DNA of 64,000 nucleotides from Spirochaetaceae bacterium (GCA_025355995.1 JANXYQ010000105.1:20650-84649), one strand, 5' to 3'. Positions 51,862 to 61,517 are shown, numbered from the stretch's first letter. Numbers and translations are program-made. The notes: generated from the sequence alone by a model not told the origin.

Positions 51862-54813
51862 TTAGAGGGGCAGCTCTCTCGCCTGGGTATCGGGATGGCC
51901 GCGAAGCATAGATTGTACATCCTCGGCGCGGGAAATCAAGACCGCCTCGGCCGATCGGTAGGAAGCGGAGAGTCGCCTCGCCGCCGCCGCCATCTCGGCC
52001 GCCCCCGCGGAAAGCATGGCGTCCCGCTTGGCCTGCCTGAGCTCGTCGGTAATGCCGTAGAGCGAGCGCCGGAAGTCGACGAAGCCCCTCTCCTCGGGAA
52101 GCATGGGCCGCAGCTCGCGGCCGATAGCGCCTATCGCCGCCTCCTCGAGCTCGTCCTCGGTGCCCGCGCCGCCGGGCGAGAAGCGCGCCTCGGCCGCCTC
52201 GAGGGCCTGGCCGAAAAAGGACAGCGCATCGACGGGCCGAGGGTCGCGGTAGGAGCTGAAGCAGGCGATCCCCTCGAGGCCGTCGGTCCAGGCCGAGGCG
52301 CCATAGGCTCCTCGCCTCACCCGGAGCTCCTCCCAGAGCGGTCCCGTGCTCAGGAAGTGGGCGAGGAGGGTCTCGTGGCCGAAGCGGGGGTCGCCGATTG
52401 TCGACGAGGCGCAGGCCGCGGCGGCGAAACCGACCTGCGAGGAAATGGAGTATGCCTCGGGCCCGACCGCCGGCGCGAAGGCCGCGGGCGCCGGCGCGGT
52501 TCGCGCGCCTTCGGCGGGGAGGCGCGACAGGCTGCCCTCGACGGCGGCCAGGGCGCCTGCCAGGGCGCCGGTCTCGGCGGTGATATTGAGCTTGAGGCCG
52601 CCGCGGGCGAAGACGGAGGAGGAAAGCGCGCGAAGCGCGACGGAGAGAGCCTCGCCCTCGGCGTCCTTGAGCCCCAGGAGGAACTGGACCTGGCTCGTGC
52701 CCCTCCATAGCTCCTCTATCGCCGAAGCCTCGCCGAAGAAGGAGGCCGCCCTCGTCTGGGCGAAGGCGTTGCCGGCCGGGACGACAGCGGAGACCACGTC
52801 GTTGCGCAGCTCGGCGCAGATATCCTCGACCCGCTTCAGGTCCCCGTAATCGGCCCCCGCGAGGAGGCTTAGCGCGAGGTCCAGGGCCTTCGGGAAGCGC
52901 TCGGCCAGGGCCTTGAGCCTGAAGATCGCATAGGAGCGCGGCGCGGCTCCCCCCCGGCCGCCGGGGCCAGGCGCGGGCGTCCCCGAATCGAGGATGGCGC
53001 TGAAGCCGCCCGCGCTCCTGGCTAGCCGTTGCGCCACGAGGTCGTAGCCCTCGCCCACGAGCCCCGCCCCGATGACGAAGCGCGACGCGAGGGGAAGCCA
53101 GGGCAGGGAGTCCCTCGCGATGGAATCCAGCGGGAAGGCCATATCGAGATAGACGATGCCGTTCGTGAAGAGGGGATGCACGGTGACGTCGAGGCCCGCG
53201 GCGCGGGCGGAATCCCGGCGAATGGACTCGACCCTGCGCGGAAGGTCGGCCTTTTTGAGCTTGGGCAGGGTCGCTATCTCCTCGCCCGAGTCGGGGCGAT
53301 CCATGGCGGCGGCGAGGGCGGTTCCCCGCGCCCGTATCTCGGCCTTCTGATCCTCGGAGAGGCTCGCCGCCAGGGTCTCCAGGGCGGCGTCCCTCTCCGC
53401 CCTGCGCCGCTCCAGGAGGCCGGCCTCGGGGTAGACGGTGACCGTGCTTCGGTGCGGATTGCGGGCGATGAGGGAAAGGGCCAGGGTTTCGAGATAGCGG
53501 GGCTCGGCCGCCATGCGAGCCTTGAGCTCGGCCAGCGGCCGCTCGAAGGAGAGGGTGGCTTCGGGCCCGGCGCCGTGGAGCCAGCCCCGCGCGGCTCGAT
53601 TGAAGAGCCGCAGTCCGTAGGCGCCGGAGCCCCTGCGTATCTCCCGGTTTGCGAAGGCGATCCCGTGGATGGCCGCGTCCAGGGCCTCGCTCGAGAAGCC
53701 CGCGGCGGCGGCGGCCTCGACGCTCCCCAGGATGAGGGATTCCACGGCTCCTTCGTCCCCGCGCCGGGCCCCGCGCAGCCCCGCGGAGAAGAGTATCTGC
53801 CTGAAACTCGTGTCCAGGCCGCACTGGGGCGAGAGGTCTTCCCCGAGGCCGGAATCCCGGAGCGCCTTGGCGAGGGGCGCCCCGTCGTGACCGACCAGGA
53901 GCTCGGAGAGGATCTCCATGGCCAGGGCCTCTGACCCGTCGGTGACGGGCACGGTGAGCCAATTGACGATGATCGAGGTTGCGGCGTCCGCGCCCTCGGC
54001 GAGGGGGTAAGGGACCTCGACCCGCTTGGGCTCTGGCAGGGGCGGCTGTAACGGGATCTCGCTGTCCACGGGCTGTTCGTCGAAGCGGGATAAAAAGCGC
54101 TCGTCCAGGAAGTCCAGCTGCCTCGCGGCATCGATATTCCCGTATAAAAAGATCCGGCAGTTCGAGGGATGGTAGTGGCTAGCCCAGAAGGCCTTGAAGC
54201 CGGCGTAGTCAAGCTTCGCTATCTCCTCGGGATCCCCGCCCGAGTCGAAGGAGTAGGGGTGGCCGGGCGAGAACAGGCTCGTATAGGAGGCCGTGGTGGC
54301 GAGTGACTCCGAGGAGGAGTAGTCGCCGCGCATCTCGTTGTAGACGACGCCCTTGATGTCGAGCCTGCCGTCCGCGTCTATCTCGAGCCTGTGCGCCTCC
54401 TGGAGGAAGGTGTCCTCGGTGAGCCGGGGAAAGAACACGGCGTCGCCGTAGACGTCCATGAGATTGAAGTAGTCCGCCTCGACCGCGCTCGCCGCCGGGT
54501 AGACCGTCTTGTCGGGGTAGGTGAAGGCGTTCATGAAGGTGGCCAGGCTCCGCCTAGCCATCACGAGGAAGGAATCCTTGACGGGGAAGCGCTCCGAGCC
54601 GCAGAGCACCGAGTGCTCGACGATGTGCGCTACGCCCGAGCCGTCCCTCGGCTTCGTCCTGAAGGTGAAAGCGAATACGTTTTCTTCGTCCTCGGAATCC
54701 AGGAGGTACAGCTCGCAGCCCGTTTTCTTATGCCTTAGGAGGCTTCCTCGGCAACGGTATTCGGGAATTTCGCTCTCGGAGACGACTACGTAGGCGGGAT
54801 GGCTGATAGGCAT
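51862..54813 (-). CDS. M16C-family zinc metallopeptidase (PreP/Cym1-like)
   Basis: The roughly 983-residue peptidase of two M16 halves has the inverted zinc motif HxxEH in GVAHIVEHSVLCGSE and a downstream Glu in the VYNEMRGDYSS region. It shows the M16C insertion typical of presequence-protease-like enzymes that degrade short peptides. SFLVMARRSLATFMNAFTYPDKTVYP, split over residues 80-106, is family-typical. The start at 54813 (MPISHPAYV) is preferred on alignment grounds; an upstream ATG at 54864 also exists and neither has a good ribosome-binding site. Confidence 0.93.
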   Translation of the reverse strand: MPISHPAYVVVSESEIPEYRCRGSLLRHKKTGCELYLLDSEDEENVFAFTFRTKPRDGSGVAHIVEHSVLCGSERFPVKDSFLVMARRSLATFMNAFTYPDKTVYPAASAVEADYFNLMDVYGDAVFFPRLTEDTFLQEAHRLEIDADGRLDIKGVVYNEMRGDYSSSESLATTASYTSLFSPGHPYSFDSGGDPEEIAKLDYAGFKAFWASHYHPSNCRIFLYGNIDAARQLDFLDERFLSRFDEQPVDSEIPLQPPLPEPKRVEVPYPLAEGADAATSIIVNWLTVPVTDGSEALAMEILSELLVGHDGAPLAKALRDSGLGEDLSPQCGLDTSFRQILFSAGLRGARRGDEGAVESLILGSVEAAAAAGFSSEALDAAIHGIAFANREIRRGSGAYGLRLFNRAARGWLHGAGPEATLSFERPLAELKARMAAEPRYLETLALSLIARNPHRSTVTVYPEAGLLERRRAERDAALETLAASLSEDQKAEIRARGTALAAAMDRPDSGEEIATLPKLKKADLPRRVESIRRDSARAAGLDVTVHPLFTNGIVYLDMAFPLDSIARDSLPWLPLASRFVIGAGLVGEGYDLVAQRLARSAGGFSAILDSGTPAPGPGGRGGAAPRSYAIFRLKALAERFPKALDLALSLLAGADYGDLKRVEDICAELRNDVVSAVVPAGNAFAQTRAASFFGEASAIEELWRGTSQVQFLLGLKDAEGEALSVALRALSSSVFARGGLKLNITAETGALAGALAAVEGSLSRLPAEGARTAPAPAAFAPAVGPEAYSISSQVGFAAAACASSTIGDPRFGHETLLAHFLSTGPLWEELRVRRGAYGASAWTDGLEGIACFSSYRDPRPVDALSFFGQALEAAEARFSPGGAGTEDELEEAAIGAIGRELRPMLPEERGFVDFRRSLYGITDELRQAKRDAMLSAGAAEMAAAARRLSASYRSAEAVLISRAEDVQSMLRGHPDTQARELPL

Positions 54814-54866
54814 GAAGAGAAGATGGTGAGGAAGGCACTTTAGGTCAAGCGGACTCGGCGCCATTT

Positions 54867-55820
54867 TCAGAAGAGCGCGTCGGCAAGTACCTTGAAAGCG
54901 GGGATCGTCGCCAGGCTCAGGACGGTGGACACCGACGCGGCGAGGCCGGCGTACTCGGAATCGGCGCCGTAGGCCTCGGCGAGGATGGGCGTTTGGGTCA
55001 TGGCCGGCATCGAGGCCTGGACGAGGAATACCGCCTTCATGAGGGAGGGCAGGTCGGTCCCTCGAGCCAGCAGGACGAGGATAAGGGGGGAGATGAGGAA
55101 GCGCCCCGCAAGGACCAGGAGCAGGCTACGCTCGAGCCTGAGCCCGCTCCATTTGACGCGGGAGATCGCGATGCCTATGAAGAGCATGGACAGGGGCGTC
55201 GTCATGGCGCCGATCGCCTTGCACGCGTCCATGGCGGCCCTCGGCAAGCTGATCCCCGCGAAGATCGCGGCTGCCGCCGCCAGGAAGGCGACCAGGGGAG
55301 GGGAGAGGATGCGCCGTAGGCCGGCCGCCGAGGCGAGGGTGGGCGCGGGCTTGCCCGCGAGGATGGCGCCGTCCCTCGCGATGCCGTAGACGCCCAGGCT
55401 CCAGAAGAGGCACGTGTTCGCGATGTAATAGAGGAGGACGTAGGGGAGGCTCCCCTCGCCGAAAAGGACGAGGTTGACGGGCAAGCCTATGAATATAGTG
55501 TTCGAAAGGGCGAACATCGAGGCGAAGGTGCCCCGCCTTCCCCGGGACAGACGGAAAAGGGCGGCGAAACCCGCGCCCAGCGCGTAGGTCGAGGCCATGA
55601 CCGCGAAGGGTATGGGCAGCCCCGGCAGCATCGAGAGGAGCTTGGCCCTGTCGTAGCCGCCCAAAAGGTTGGCGATCATGTACGCGGGCAGGGCGATGGA
55701 GACGACGAGCCTCGAGATCAGCGAAGCGCTCTTCTCCTCGAACCATCCTTTCTTCGCCAGGGCGAAGCCGAGGCCGATCATGAGGAGGACCGATAGCACG
55801 CTCTCGAGGGCGCCGAGCAT
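54867..55820 (-). CDS. Auxin efflux carrier (AEC) family transporter
   Basis: The 317-residue inner-membrane protein has about ten transmembrane segments. Sequence features are the N-terminal SVLLMIGLGFALAKKGWF, SNTIFIGLPVNLVLFGEGSLP split over 108-128, and the C-terminal SMPAMTQTPILAEAYG with a proline-broken helix. These mark the AEC/bile-acid-arsenite superfamily of secondary transporters, with malate or other organic acids as common substrates. GGGAGA precedes the ATG at 55820. It overlaps nothing and diverges from the adenosyltransferase. Confidence 0.9.
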   Translation of the reverse strand: MLGALESVLSVLLMIGLGFALAKKGWFEEKSASLISRLVVSIALPAYMIANLLGGYDRAKLLSMLPGLPIPFAVMASTYALGAGFAALFRLSRGRRGTFASMFALSNTIFIGLPVNLVLFGEGSLPYVLLYYIANTCLFWSLGVYGIARDGAILAGKPAPTLASAAGLRRILSPPLVAFLAAAAAIFAGISLPRAAMDACKAIGAMTTPLSMLFIGIAISRVKWSGLRLERSLLLVLAGRFLISPLILVLLARGTDLPSLMKAVFLVQASMPAMTQTPILAEAYGADSEYAGLAASVSTVLSLATIPAFKVLADALF

Positions 55821-55917
55821 CGTCGGATTCTCCCGGATCTGCGCTGCCCTAGTCAATGCGCTGGACCTCGTCGAAATTCCCTTCCTCTATCGAGGAGCTC
55901 CGGGTTATAGTCTCCCG

Positions 55918-56454
55918 ATGTCCATCACGACCAAGACAGGCGACGACGGCAGCACCGGCCTCTGGTCGGGCGAGCGCGTAGGCAAGGACGATCCCCGAAT
56001 AGAGGCCTGCGGCGAGGTCGACGAGCTCTCCTCCCTCCTGGGCTTCGCCAGGCTGGCCTGCCGGCTCGTCGAGACCGCGCAGGCGATAGAGGATCTCCAG
56101 CGCGACCTCGTTCGCGTCGCGGGGGAGCTCGCCTCGATCGAGCCGTCCTTCACCGACCCCATCCAGTCCTGGGACGAGGAAGCCATCACCGGGAAGATCC
56201 TCGCCCTCGAGGCCAGGATCCGCCTCCTGGGCTTCGTCCTCCCGGGCAGGACCGAGGCCTCCGCCCGGATCGATCTGGCGCGGACCGCGGCGCGCAGGCT
56301 CGAGCGGCGGATCGTCGCCCTCTCCCGCGCGGCCGAGGGCGGGCTGGCTCCCGTGTCCGACATACTTCGCCGCTACCTGAATCGACTCTCCGACTTCCTT
56401 TTCATGCTCGCCAGGGCGGAGGAAGAGGCCGAGGGCAAGATCGAATACGCTTGA
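55918..56454 (+). CDS. PduO-type cob(I)alamin adenosyltransferase
   Basis: The 178-residue helical-bundle enzyme makes adenosylcobalamin from cob(I)alamin and ATP. The ATP-binding N-terminus reads TKTGDDGSTGLWSGERVGKDD, split over 5-25, and the C-terminal ARTAARRLERRIVAL and YLNRLSDFLFMLAR are classic PduO/CobA-type motifs. It may provide the cofactor for the class II ribonucleotide reductase at 21.7-25.4 kb. No clear ribosome-binding site is seen. An E2-like acyltransferase gene follows after 17 bases. Confidence 0.94.
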   Translation: MSITTKTGDDGSTGLWSGERVGKDDPRIEACGEVDELSSLLGFARLACRLVETAQAIEDLQRDLVRVAGELASIEPSFTDPIQSWDEEAITGKILALEARIRLLGFVLPGRTEASARIDLARTAARRLERRIVALSRAAEGGLAPVSDILRRYLNRLSDFLFMLARAEEEAEGKIEYA

Positions 56455-56471
56455 TAAGATAGGAGTTGGAG

Positions 56472-57377
56472 ATGCTCAAGAAGACTCGCTGCGACGGGAC
56501 GCCCATACGGGACCTGCCGCCCTTCACGATCCTCATGCCCTACGTCATGCCGACGCGCACCGCGTCGATGATCTACTACGAGCAGGAACTCGAGGTCACG
56601 AAGACCCTCGCGCGGATCAAGGCGGTGAACCGCGAGCTCATCAAGCGGCGCGAGATACTCACCCTGTTCGACGTCGTCATCTGCGCGGCGGTCAGGGGAA
56701 TAGCGCTCCGCCCCAGGGCCAACCGCTTCATCGCGGGGCGGCGCTTCTACCAGCGCAACGAGATCAGCGTCAACTTCGTCGCCAAGAAGGAGCTCACCGA
56801 CCAGGGCGAGGAAGTGAACGTGAAGATCCCCTTCGGGCTCTACGAGACCCTCGAGACCGTGGCCCGGAAGGTCAAGCTCTACGTCCGCAAGGCGGTCTCG
56901 CCCGAGGGCCTGGCTAACGACGACGTGGTCAAGACCCTGGTGAAGTTCCCGCACTTCGTCATGAAGATCGTCGCCAAGGCCCTGCTCTGGCTCGACGACC
57001 ACAACATGATGCCCGCCGACATGATCGAGAGCGACCCCTGCTTCTGTTCGGTCTTCCTCACGAACGTAGGCTCCTTCGGCCTGGAGACCCCTCCCTACCA
57101 CCATCTCTACGAGAGGGGCAATTGCCCGATCTTCATCGCGATGGGGAAGGTGAGGAGCGAGAACCGCCTCGAGGCCGACGGCTCGATCACCGAGCGCAAG
57201 ATTCTCGTCCTGCGCTACTCCTTCGACGACCGAATTGCCGACGGCACTTACATGGGAGGAACGCTCGCCCTCGTGAAGCGGCTCGTGGAGGACCCCGAGG
57301 CCCTGATCGCCCCTCCCGTCATCGACCCCGCCATCGTCGCGGAGCACAGGCTGCGCGCGGGCGAGACGGCTTCATGA
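56472..57377 (+). CDS. Stand-alone E2-like acyltransferase domain (2-oxo acid dehydrogenase family), catalytic His absent
   Basis: The 301-residue CAT-fold protein resembles the catalytic domain of dihydrolipoyl acyltransferases. The N-terminus has no lipoyl or E3-binding domain. PYVMPTRTASMIYYEQ and SVFLTNVGSFGLETPPYHHL fit the fold. The active-site HxxxDG equivalent reads SFDDRIADG, so Asp stands where the catalytic His should be. This argues for a non-acyltransferase or binding role. The ATG follows AGGAG by 6 bases. It overlaps the end of the convergent fliG gene by 6 bases. Confidence 0.8.
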   Translation: MLKKTRCDGTPIRDLPPFTILMPYVMPTRTASMIYYEQELEVTKTLARIKAVNRELIKRREILTLFDVVICAAVRGIALRPRANRFIAGRRFYQRNEISVNFVAKKELTDQGEEVNVKIPFGLYETLETVARKVKLYVRKAVSPEGLANDDVVKTLVKFPHFVMKIVAKALLWLDDHNMMPADMIESDPCFCSVFLTNVGSFGLETPPYHHLYERGNCPIFIAMGKVRSENRLEADGSITERKILVLRYSFDDRIADGTYMGGTLALVKRLVEDPEALIAPPVIDPAIVAEHRLRAGETAS

Positions 57378-58565
57378 GACCAGGTCATCATCGCCCTCGA
57401 GGGCGATGTCCCCGTCCTCCCAGGCGCGCTTGAGGTAGGCCAGGAACTCGCGGCCGGCCTCGTCGGCGTCCTCGCGGCGCACGGGCCCGAGTATGGAATA
57501 CTCGTCGAGGATCATCGCCCTGCGGTTGCTCGAGACGCAGCCGAGTACCTTGGCCTTGAAGGCCTCGTCCCTTCCCTTGAGCACGAGGGCGATGTCCCTG
57601 TCCTGGAAGTCCCGCAGGGCTTTCTGCATGGCCTTGCCCGGGACGCGCAGCACGTCCTCGAGGGTGAAGAGCCTGTCGCGCACGTTCTTGGAGAGCTCGG
57701 CGCTCTCCTCGGTCAGCGCGTCGAGGACCCTCGCCTCCATCCTGGGATCGACGTGCTTGAGTATCCCGGCGAGCGCCGCCTTTCCGTCGATTTCCTCGTG
57801 GGTCACCGTGCCGATCTTGCGTATCCTCTCGCGTAGTCCTTCCTCCACCTGGCGCAGGACCTCGGGATTGACCTTCTCGAGCTTCGCTACCCGCTTCACG
57901 AGGTCCACCCGCTCCTCCTCGGGCATGCGCTCGATGAGGCCCGAGGCCTTCTTGGGCTCGAGGTAGGGGAGGATGACCGAGAGGACCTGGGGCGATTCTC
58001 CCTTGAGGATGAGGAAGAGGGTCTTGACGTCGTATTCCTTGAGGAACCTGAAGGGCTTCGAGGATTCGGGGCTGGCCTTGCGCATCAGCGCGCGCGCCCG
58101 CTCGGGCCCGAAGGCCGTCGTGAGCATCTTCTCCGCCGTCTCGGGGCCGCCCTCGACGGACCAGCCCTTGGTCTTCACGAGCCAGCCGAACTCGGCCAGG
58201 ATCTCGTTCGCCTCCGGGGCGTCAATGCTCTTGACCTTGAGGATCTCGCGGGAGACCGCCTCTATCTCGGCCGGGCTCATGTGGGCCAGCACCTTTGACG
58301 CTTCCTCCGTGCCGAGGAGGAGGAGGAACTTGGCCGCCTTGGAGATGCCCGGCTCGGATCCGGTCTTGAGGAGGGCGGCGGCCTCGTCGCCGGCCGCCGC
58401 TAGGGCCTCTCCGAAGGCGAGGGGACGAGGCTTGGGCTTCGACGTGGGCCCGCGCTTGGAGGGGGAAGGCGAGTCCGGCGGGAAGGATTCCTCGCTCGGT
58501 ACGATGGGTCTCATCCTGCCCTGCGATGAACCGTATGCCTTGTCGACCCTGTCCTTCATGCTCAT
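57372..58565 (-). CDS. fliG: FliG-family flagellar motor switch protein (paralogue)
   Basis: The 397-residue protein has FliG middle and C-terminal domains: AAKFLLLLGTEEASKVLAHMSPAEIEAV in two parts from residue 75, LPYLEPKKASGLIERMPEEER at about 200, and the torque domain with FTLEDVLRVPGKAMQKAL and LGPVRREDADEA. About 70 proline/serine-rich residues precede the core and an acidic tail ends it. Spirochaetes carry two FliG proteins. Location outside a motor operon and this divergence suggest the FliG1 type. The start at 58565 or 58559 is uncertain. Confidence 0.85.
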   Translation of the reverse strand: MSMKDRVDKAYGSSQGRMRPIVPSEESFPPDSPSPSKRGPTSKPKPRPLAFGEALAAAGDEAAALLKTGSEPGISKAAKFLLLLGTEEASKVLAHMSPAEIEAVSREILKVKSIDAPEANEILAEFGWLVKTKGWSVEGGPETAEKMLTTAFGPERARALMRKASPESSKPFRFLKEYDVKTLFLILKGESPQVLSVILPYLEPKKASGLIERMPEEERVDLVKRVAKLEKVNPEVLRQVEEGLRERIRKIGTVTHEEIDGKAALAGILKHVDPRMEARVLDALTEESAELSKNVRDRLFTLEDVLRVPGKAMQKALRDFQDRDIALVLKGRDEAFKAKVLGCVSSNRRAMILDEYSILGPVRREDADEAGREFLAYLKRAWEDGDIALEGDDDLVS

Positions 58566-58581
58566 GCGTGCATCGTAACGG

Positions 58582-59688
58582 CTAAGGCTCGGATGCGTCA
58601 ACGCGGGCGCCGACGCGGGCCGCGTACTCGGCCTCCATGGCCTCGGGAAGGGCGAGGGGAGCGCAGACACGCGGGGGCAGGAGGGAACCCTCGGACTCCC
58701 CGAGCGAGAGCGAACCCTGGCCGATCTCCTGCGCCAGGGTCGCCGCCGAGATGGTTCCCTTCCAAAACTCGAGGGTCAGGCCCAGGGCTCGTGCGGCGTC
58801 CTCGCTTCCCCTGGCTATCAGCTCGGAATAAGAAGCCCTCGACCGCCTGCCGTCGCCGGAGGGATGCAGCCATTCGGCCCCGGCCTCGTTCATGGCGTCC
58901 ATCCCCGCCGTCGGGAGCTCCGGGTAGACGAGGGACACCAGCCGCTTCCCCTCCTCCGCGTCGAGCTTGGACAGCCACTCGGCTCCATTCGCCCCGGGCG
59001 CGGTCGCTGCGGGATCCGTCACGGCGAAGAAATGCCGGGCGTCAAGGAAGGCGTTCGCGATCCTCCGCCCCAGCGCCGGGTCCGCGTCCGTAGCCTTGGG
59101 ATAGGCGGCGCGCAGGCCCGCCGCCCACAGCGCCACCAGCCTCGCTCCTATCTCGGCGTCCTCGTCCGCGTCCTCGCGCCCATCCGCGCCCGAGGGCGCG
59201 CGTATGCCGAGGCGCTCGGCTAGCCTGAAATCGCGCGGGGCCATCCCCAGCTCTCGCTCGAGGAGGCCGAGGTCGAGGACCCTCTCCAGGAAGGGATGGC
59301 AGCCGCGGCGCCTCAGGCTCTTCGGATCGGAGGCGTCGAACCAACCCGCGAAGTAGATGATGAAGGGGTGGGTCGCCCTGTCCACCGCCGCGTGGGTGGC
59401 CAGGCCTATGAGATAGGCTCCGACCGGACTCAGGGGCGAGCGATCGTCGGCGCCCAGGGCCGAAGCCGCTCCCGCGACTATGCTGCCGAAGCGCCGTCGA
59501 TGCGCGAGGGCGCCGTAGTGCAGGCCCGAGGGCTTGGTCCTCTGGTTGTGATAGAAGATGTCCGGGCCCTGGCAGCCCAGCCGAAAGAAAGGCGCCGCCG
59601 TTCCGAGTCCCTCGACAGCCGCCTTCGAGCCCAGGGCGGCCTGGAGGGCCTTCTCCCCGGCGATGATGTGACTGATCTGAGCGGCCAT
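58582..59688 (-). CDS. Zinc-dependent phospholipase C/D-domain protein
   Basis: The 368-residue protein has histidines and aspartates spaced as in the zinc-dependent phospholipase C family (PF00882): AAQISHIIAGEKAL, LGCQGPDIFYHNQR, LHYGALAHRRR and GLATHAAVDRATHPF. No signal peptide is visible, so it is probably cytoplasmic. The ATG at 59688 is where similarity begins. It lies 16 bases upstream of fliG on the same strand, suggesting a shared transcript. The true substrate of such bacterial proteins is usually unknown. Confidence 0.82.
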   Translation of the reverse strand: MAAQISHIIAGEKALQAALGSKAAVEGLGTAAPFFRLGCQGPDIFYHNQRTKPSGLHYGALAHRRRFGSIVAGAASALGADDRSPLSPVGAYLIGLATHAAVDRATHPFIIYFAGWFDASDPKSLRRRGCHPFLERVLDLGLLERELGMAPRDFRLAERLGIRAPSGADGREDADEDAEIGARLVALWAAGLRAAYPKATDADPALGRRIANAFLDARHFFAVTDPAATAPGANGAEWLSKLDAEEGKRLVSLVYPELPTAGMDAMNEAGAEWLHPSGDGRRSRASYSELIARGSEDAARALGLTLEFWKGTISAATLAQEIGQGSLSLGESEGSLLPPRVCAPLALPEAMEAEYAARVGARVDASEP

Positions 59689-59738
59689 CCTCTCAACAAT
59701 ATACCGAGCTCGCTCTTCCCGACATAAGCCGCTTTGGA

Positions 59739-59755
59739 TTATATTATGAATATAA
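59739..59755. promoter_or_regulatory. AT palindrome between the divergent phospholipase and htrA genes
   Basis: TTATATT-ATG-AATATAA has perfect 7-bp arms and a 3-bp centre, 20 bases before the htrA ATG. It contains TATTAT, usable as a -10, so it may be a promoter with an overlapping operator. Confidence 0.45.
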
Positions 59756-59774
59756 ATTAGGTCAGGAGTAGGCA

Positions 59775-61049
59775 ATGAAGCTCTACAGTCGCGGGCAGCT
59801 AGTTTTGGTCGGCATCGGGGGCGCTGTCCTCGCCCTGCTTATCGGCGTAGGCGCGGGGCTCATCCATGCGCCCGCCGCGGCGAAGGGCACCGCGGTCGGC
59901 TCTCCGTCGCTGACCGTCGTCGAAGGCGCGACGGCCATGGAGGTCAATTCCCCGGCCTCCGGCAGCGCCCTCCGGAACGCCGAAGTCGCGGCCGAATACT
60001 CCACCGACGAGAAAGAGAACATCGACATCTACGAGCGCCTCAACGAGGGCGTCGTCAACATCACAACCGAGCAGCTCTACTACAACTGGTTCTCCGAGGC
60101 GGTGCCGCAGGAGGGCGACTCGGGCTCTGGCTCCATCATAGACGCACAGGGCTACGTCCTCACCAACAAGCATGTGGTCAAAGACGCCTACAAGGTGTAC
60201 GTGAGCCTGGCTGACGGAAGCCGCTTCGAGGCCAAGGTCGTCGGCATCGATCCCGAGAACGACCTGGCCGTCATCAAGTTCTCGCCGCCCAAGAACGTCA
60301 AGCTCACCGTCATCCCCTACGGCGACTCCTCGCGCCTCCGGGTCGGCCAGAAGCTCCTCGCCATCGGCAACCCCTTCGGCCTCGAGCGCACCCTCACTCG
60401 GGGCATCGTGTCGGGCATAGGCAGGCCCGTCTCCCAGACCGAGCGCGCCCAGGACGGCAGCTCCAGCACGGTAGTCATCCAGAACATGATCCAGACCGAC
60501 GCCTCCATAAATCCCGGCAACTCGGGCGCCCCTCTCCTGAACGCGCGAGGTGAGCTCATCGGCGTCAACACCATGATCTACAGCCCCTCGGGCGGCTCGG
60601 TCGGCATCGGCTTCGCGGTCCCCATCGCCACCGCCAAGCGCGTCGTGCCCGAGCTCATCAAGTCCGGCCGCGTCGCGCGCGGCTGGATCGACGTCAGCAC
60701 CGTCGCCCTCTTCTCCGACCTCGTCGACTACATGAAGCAGAACGGCATCCCCGCGCCCGTCGACGCGGGCCTCCTCGTCTCCCAGGCCAAGAAGGCCGGC
60801 AACGCGGACCGGGCGGGCATACGCGGCGGCACCACCCAGGTGCGCACCCGGGCCTCGTCCTTCTTCGTCGGCGGCGACATCATCGTATCCGTCAACGGCG
60901 TCAAGACCGAGTCCGACGCCCAGCTCCACGTGGCCCTCGAGAACACCAAGCCGGGCGAGAGCGTCGAGGTCGTGTATTATCGCGGCAACAAGAAAATATC
61001 CGCCCAGGTCCAGCTTTCCGACAGCGCCAAGGCGGGGGCTAAGAACTAG
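59775..61049 (+). CDS. HtrA/DegP-type periplasmic serine protease
   Basis: The 424-residue protein has an N-terminal membrane anchor (LVLVGIGGAVLALLIGVGAGL) and a trypsin-like domain with the full triad, His in LTNKHVVKDA, Asp in PENDLAVIKF and Ser in NPGNSGAPLLN. One C-terminal PDZ domain at about 300-420 includes FVGGDIIVSVNGVKT. It degrades or refolds damaged envelope proteins. CAGGAG precedes the ATG. One PDZ domain, rather than two, makes it DegS/HtrA-like. Confidence 0.94.
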   Translation: MKLYSRGQLVLVGIGGAVLALLIGVGAGLIHAPAAAKGTAVGSPSLTVVEGATAMEVNSPASGSALRNAEVAAEYSTDEKENIDIYERLNEGVVNITTEQLYYNWFSEAVPQEGDSGSGSIIDAQGYVLTNKHVVKDAYKVYVSLADGSRFEAKVVGIDPENDLAVIKFSPPKNVKLTVIPYGDSSRLRVGQKLLAIGNPFGLERTLTRGIVSGIGRPVSQTERAQDGSSSTVVIQNMIQTDASINPGNSGAPLLNARGELIGVNTMIYSPSGGSVGIGFAVPIATAKRVVPELIKSGRVARGWIDVSTVALFSDLVDYMKQNGIPAPVDAGLLVSQAKKAGNADRAGIRGGTTQVRTRASSFFVGGDIIVSVNGVKTESDAQLHVALENTKPGESVEVVYYRGNKKISAQVQLSDSAKAGAKN

Positions 61050-61061
61050 TCGGGATCCGCC

Positions 61062-61499
61062 CTAGGCGTTTTCGCGGGCCCTGGTCAGGTGAAAGCCTAT
61101 GCCGTAGGCCAGGATCGCGCCGATGAAGCCGACGGCCATCGCGAAGGAGTAAGCGTTTCCCTCCATGTTGGCGAGAAACACGGAGCCGCTCATGTAGGCG
61201 AGGCCTACTGAGAAGAGCCCCAGGCCCGCCGACGCTATGGCCGCTCTGCTGCGCGCGGCCATGCCGAAGCCCAGGGCCGATAGGGCCGCGACGAGGAGGA
61301 GGCTGCCGAGGGCGATGTGGGCCACCGTAACCAGGCTATTGGACATCGCCCAGCCCCAGGCGTTCCCGTTCGGCAGGTCTTCGGGGAATTTCACGAACAG
61401 GGCCGTATACATGCCCAACAGGAATTCCAGGACCAGGGCGGCGACGGCGACGATGGAATGAAGCCGGAAGGTCCTCAGTAGCGTGGCTGATTTTTCCAT
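61062..61499 (-). CDS. Four-helix integral membrane protein of unknown function
   Basis: The 145-residue protein has four hydrophobic helices (starting [17 protein letters not shown], then [31 protein letters not shown] and [15 protein letters not shown]). GGAG lies upstream of the ATG at 61499. I cannot assign a family. Its promoter region contains the TTCGATATCGAA palindrome, so it may be a regulated single gene. Confidence 0.75.
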   Translation of the reverse strand: MEKSATLLRTFRLHSIVAVAALVLEFLLGMYTALFVKFPEDLPNGNAWGWAMSNSLVTVAHIALGSLLLVAALSALGFGMAARSRAAIASAGLGLFSVGLAYMSGSVFLANMEGNAYSFAMAVGFIGAILAYGIGFHLTRARENA

Positions 61500-61517
61500 G
61501 ATGGTTTCTCCTTTATA

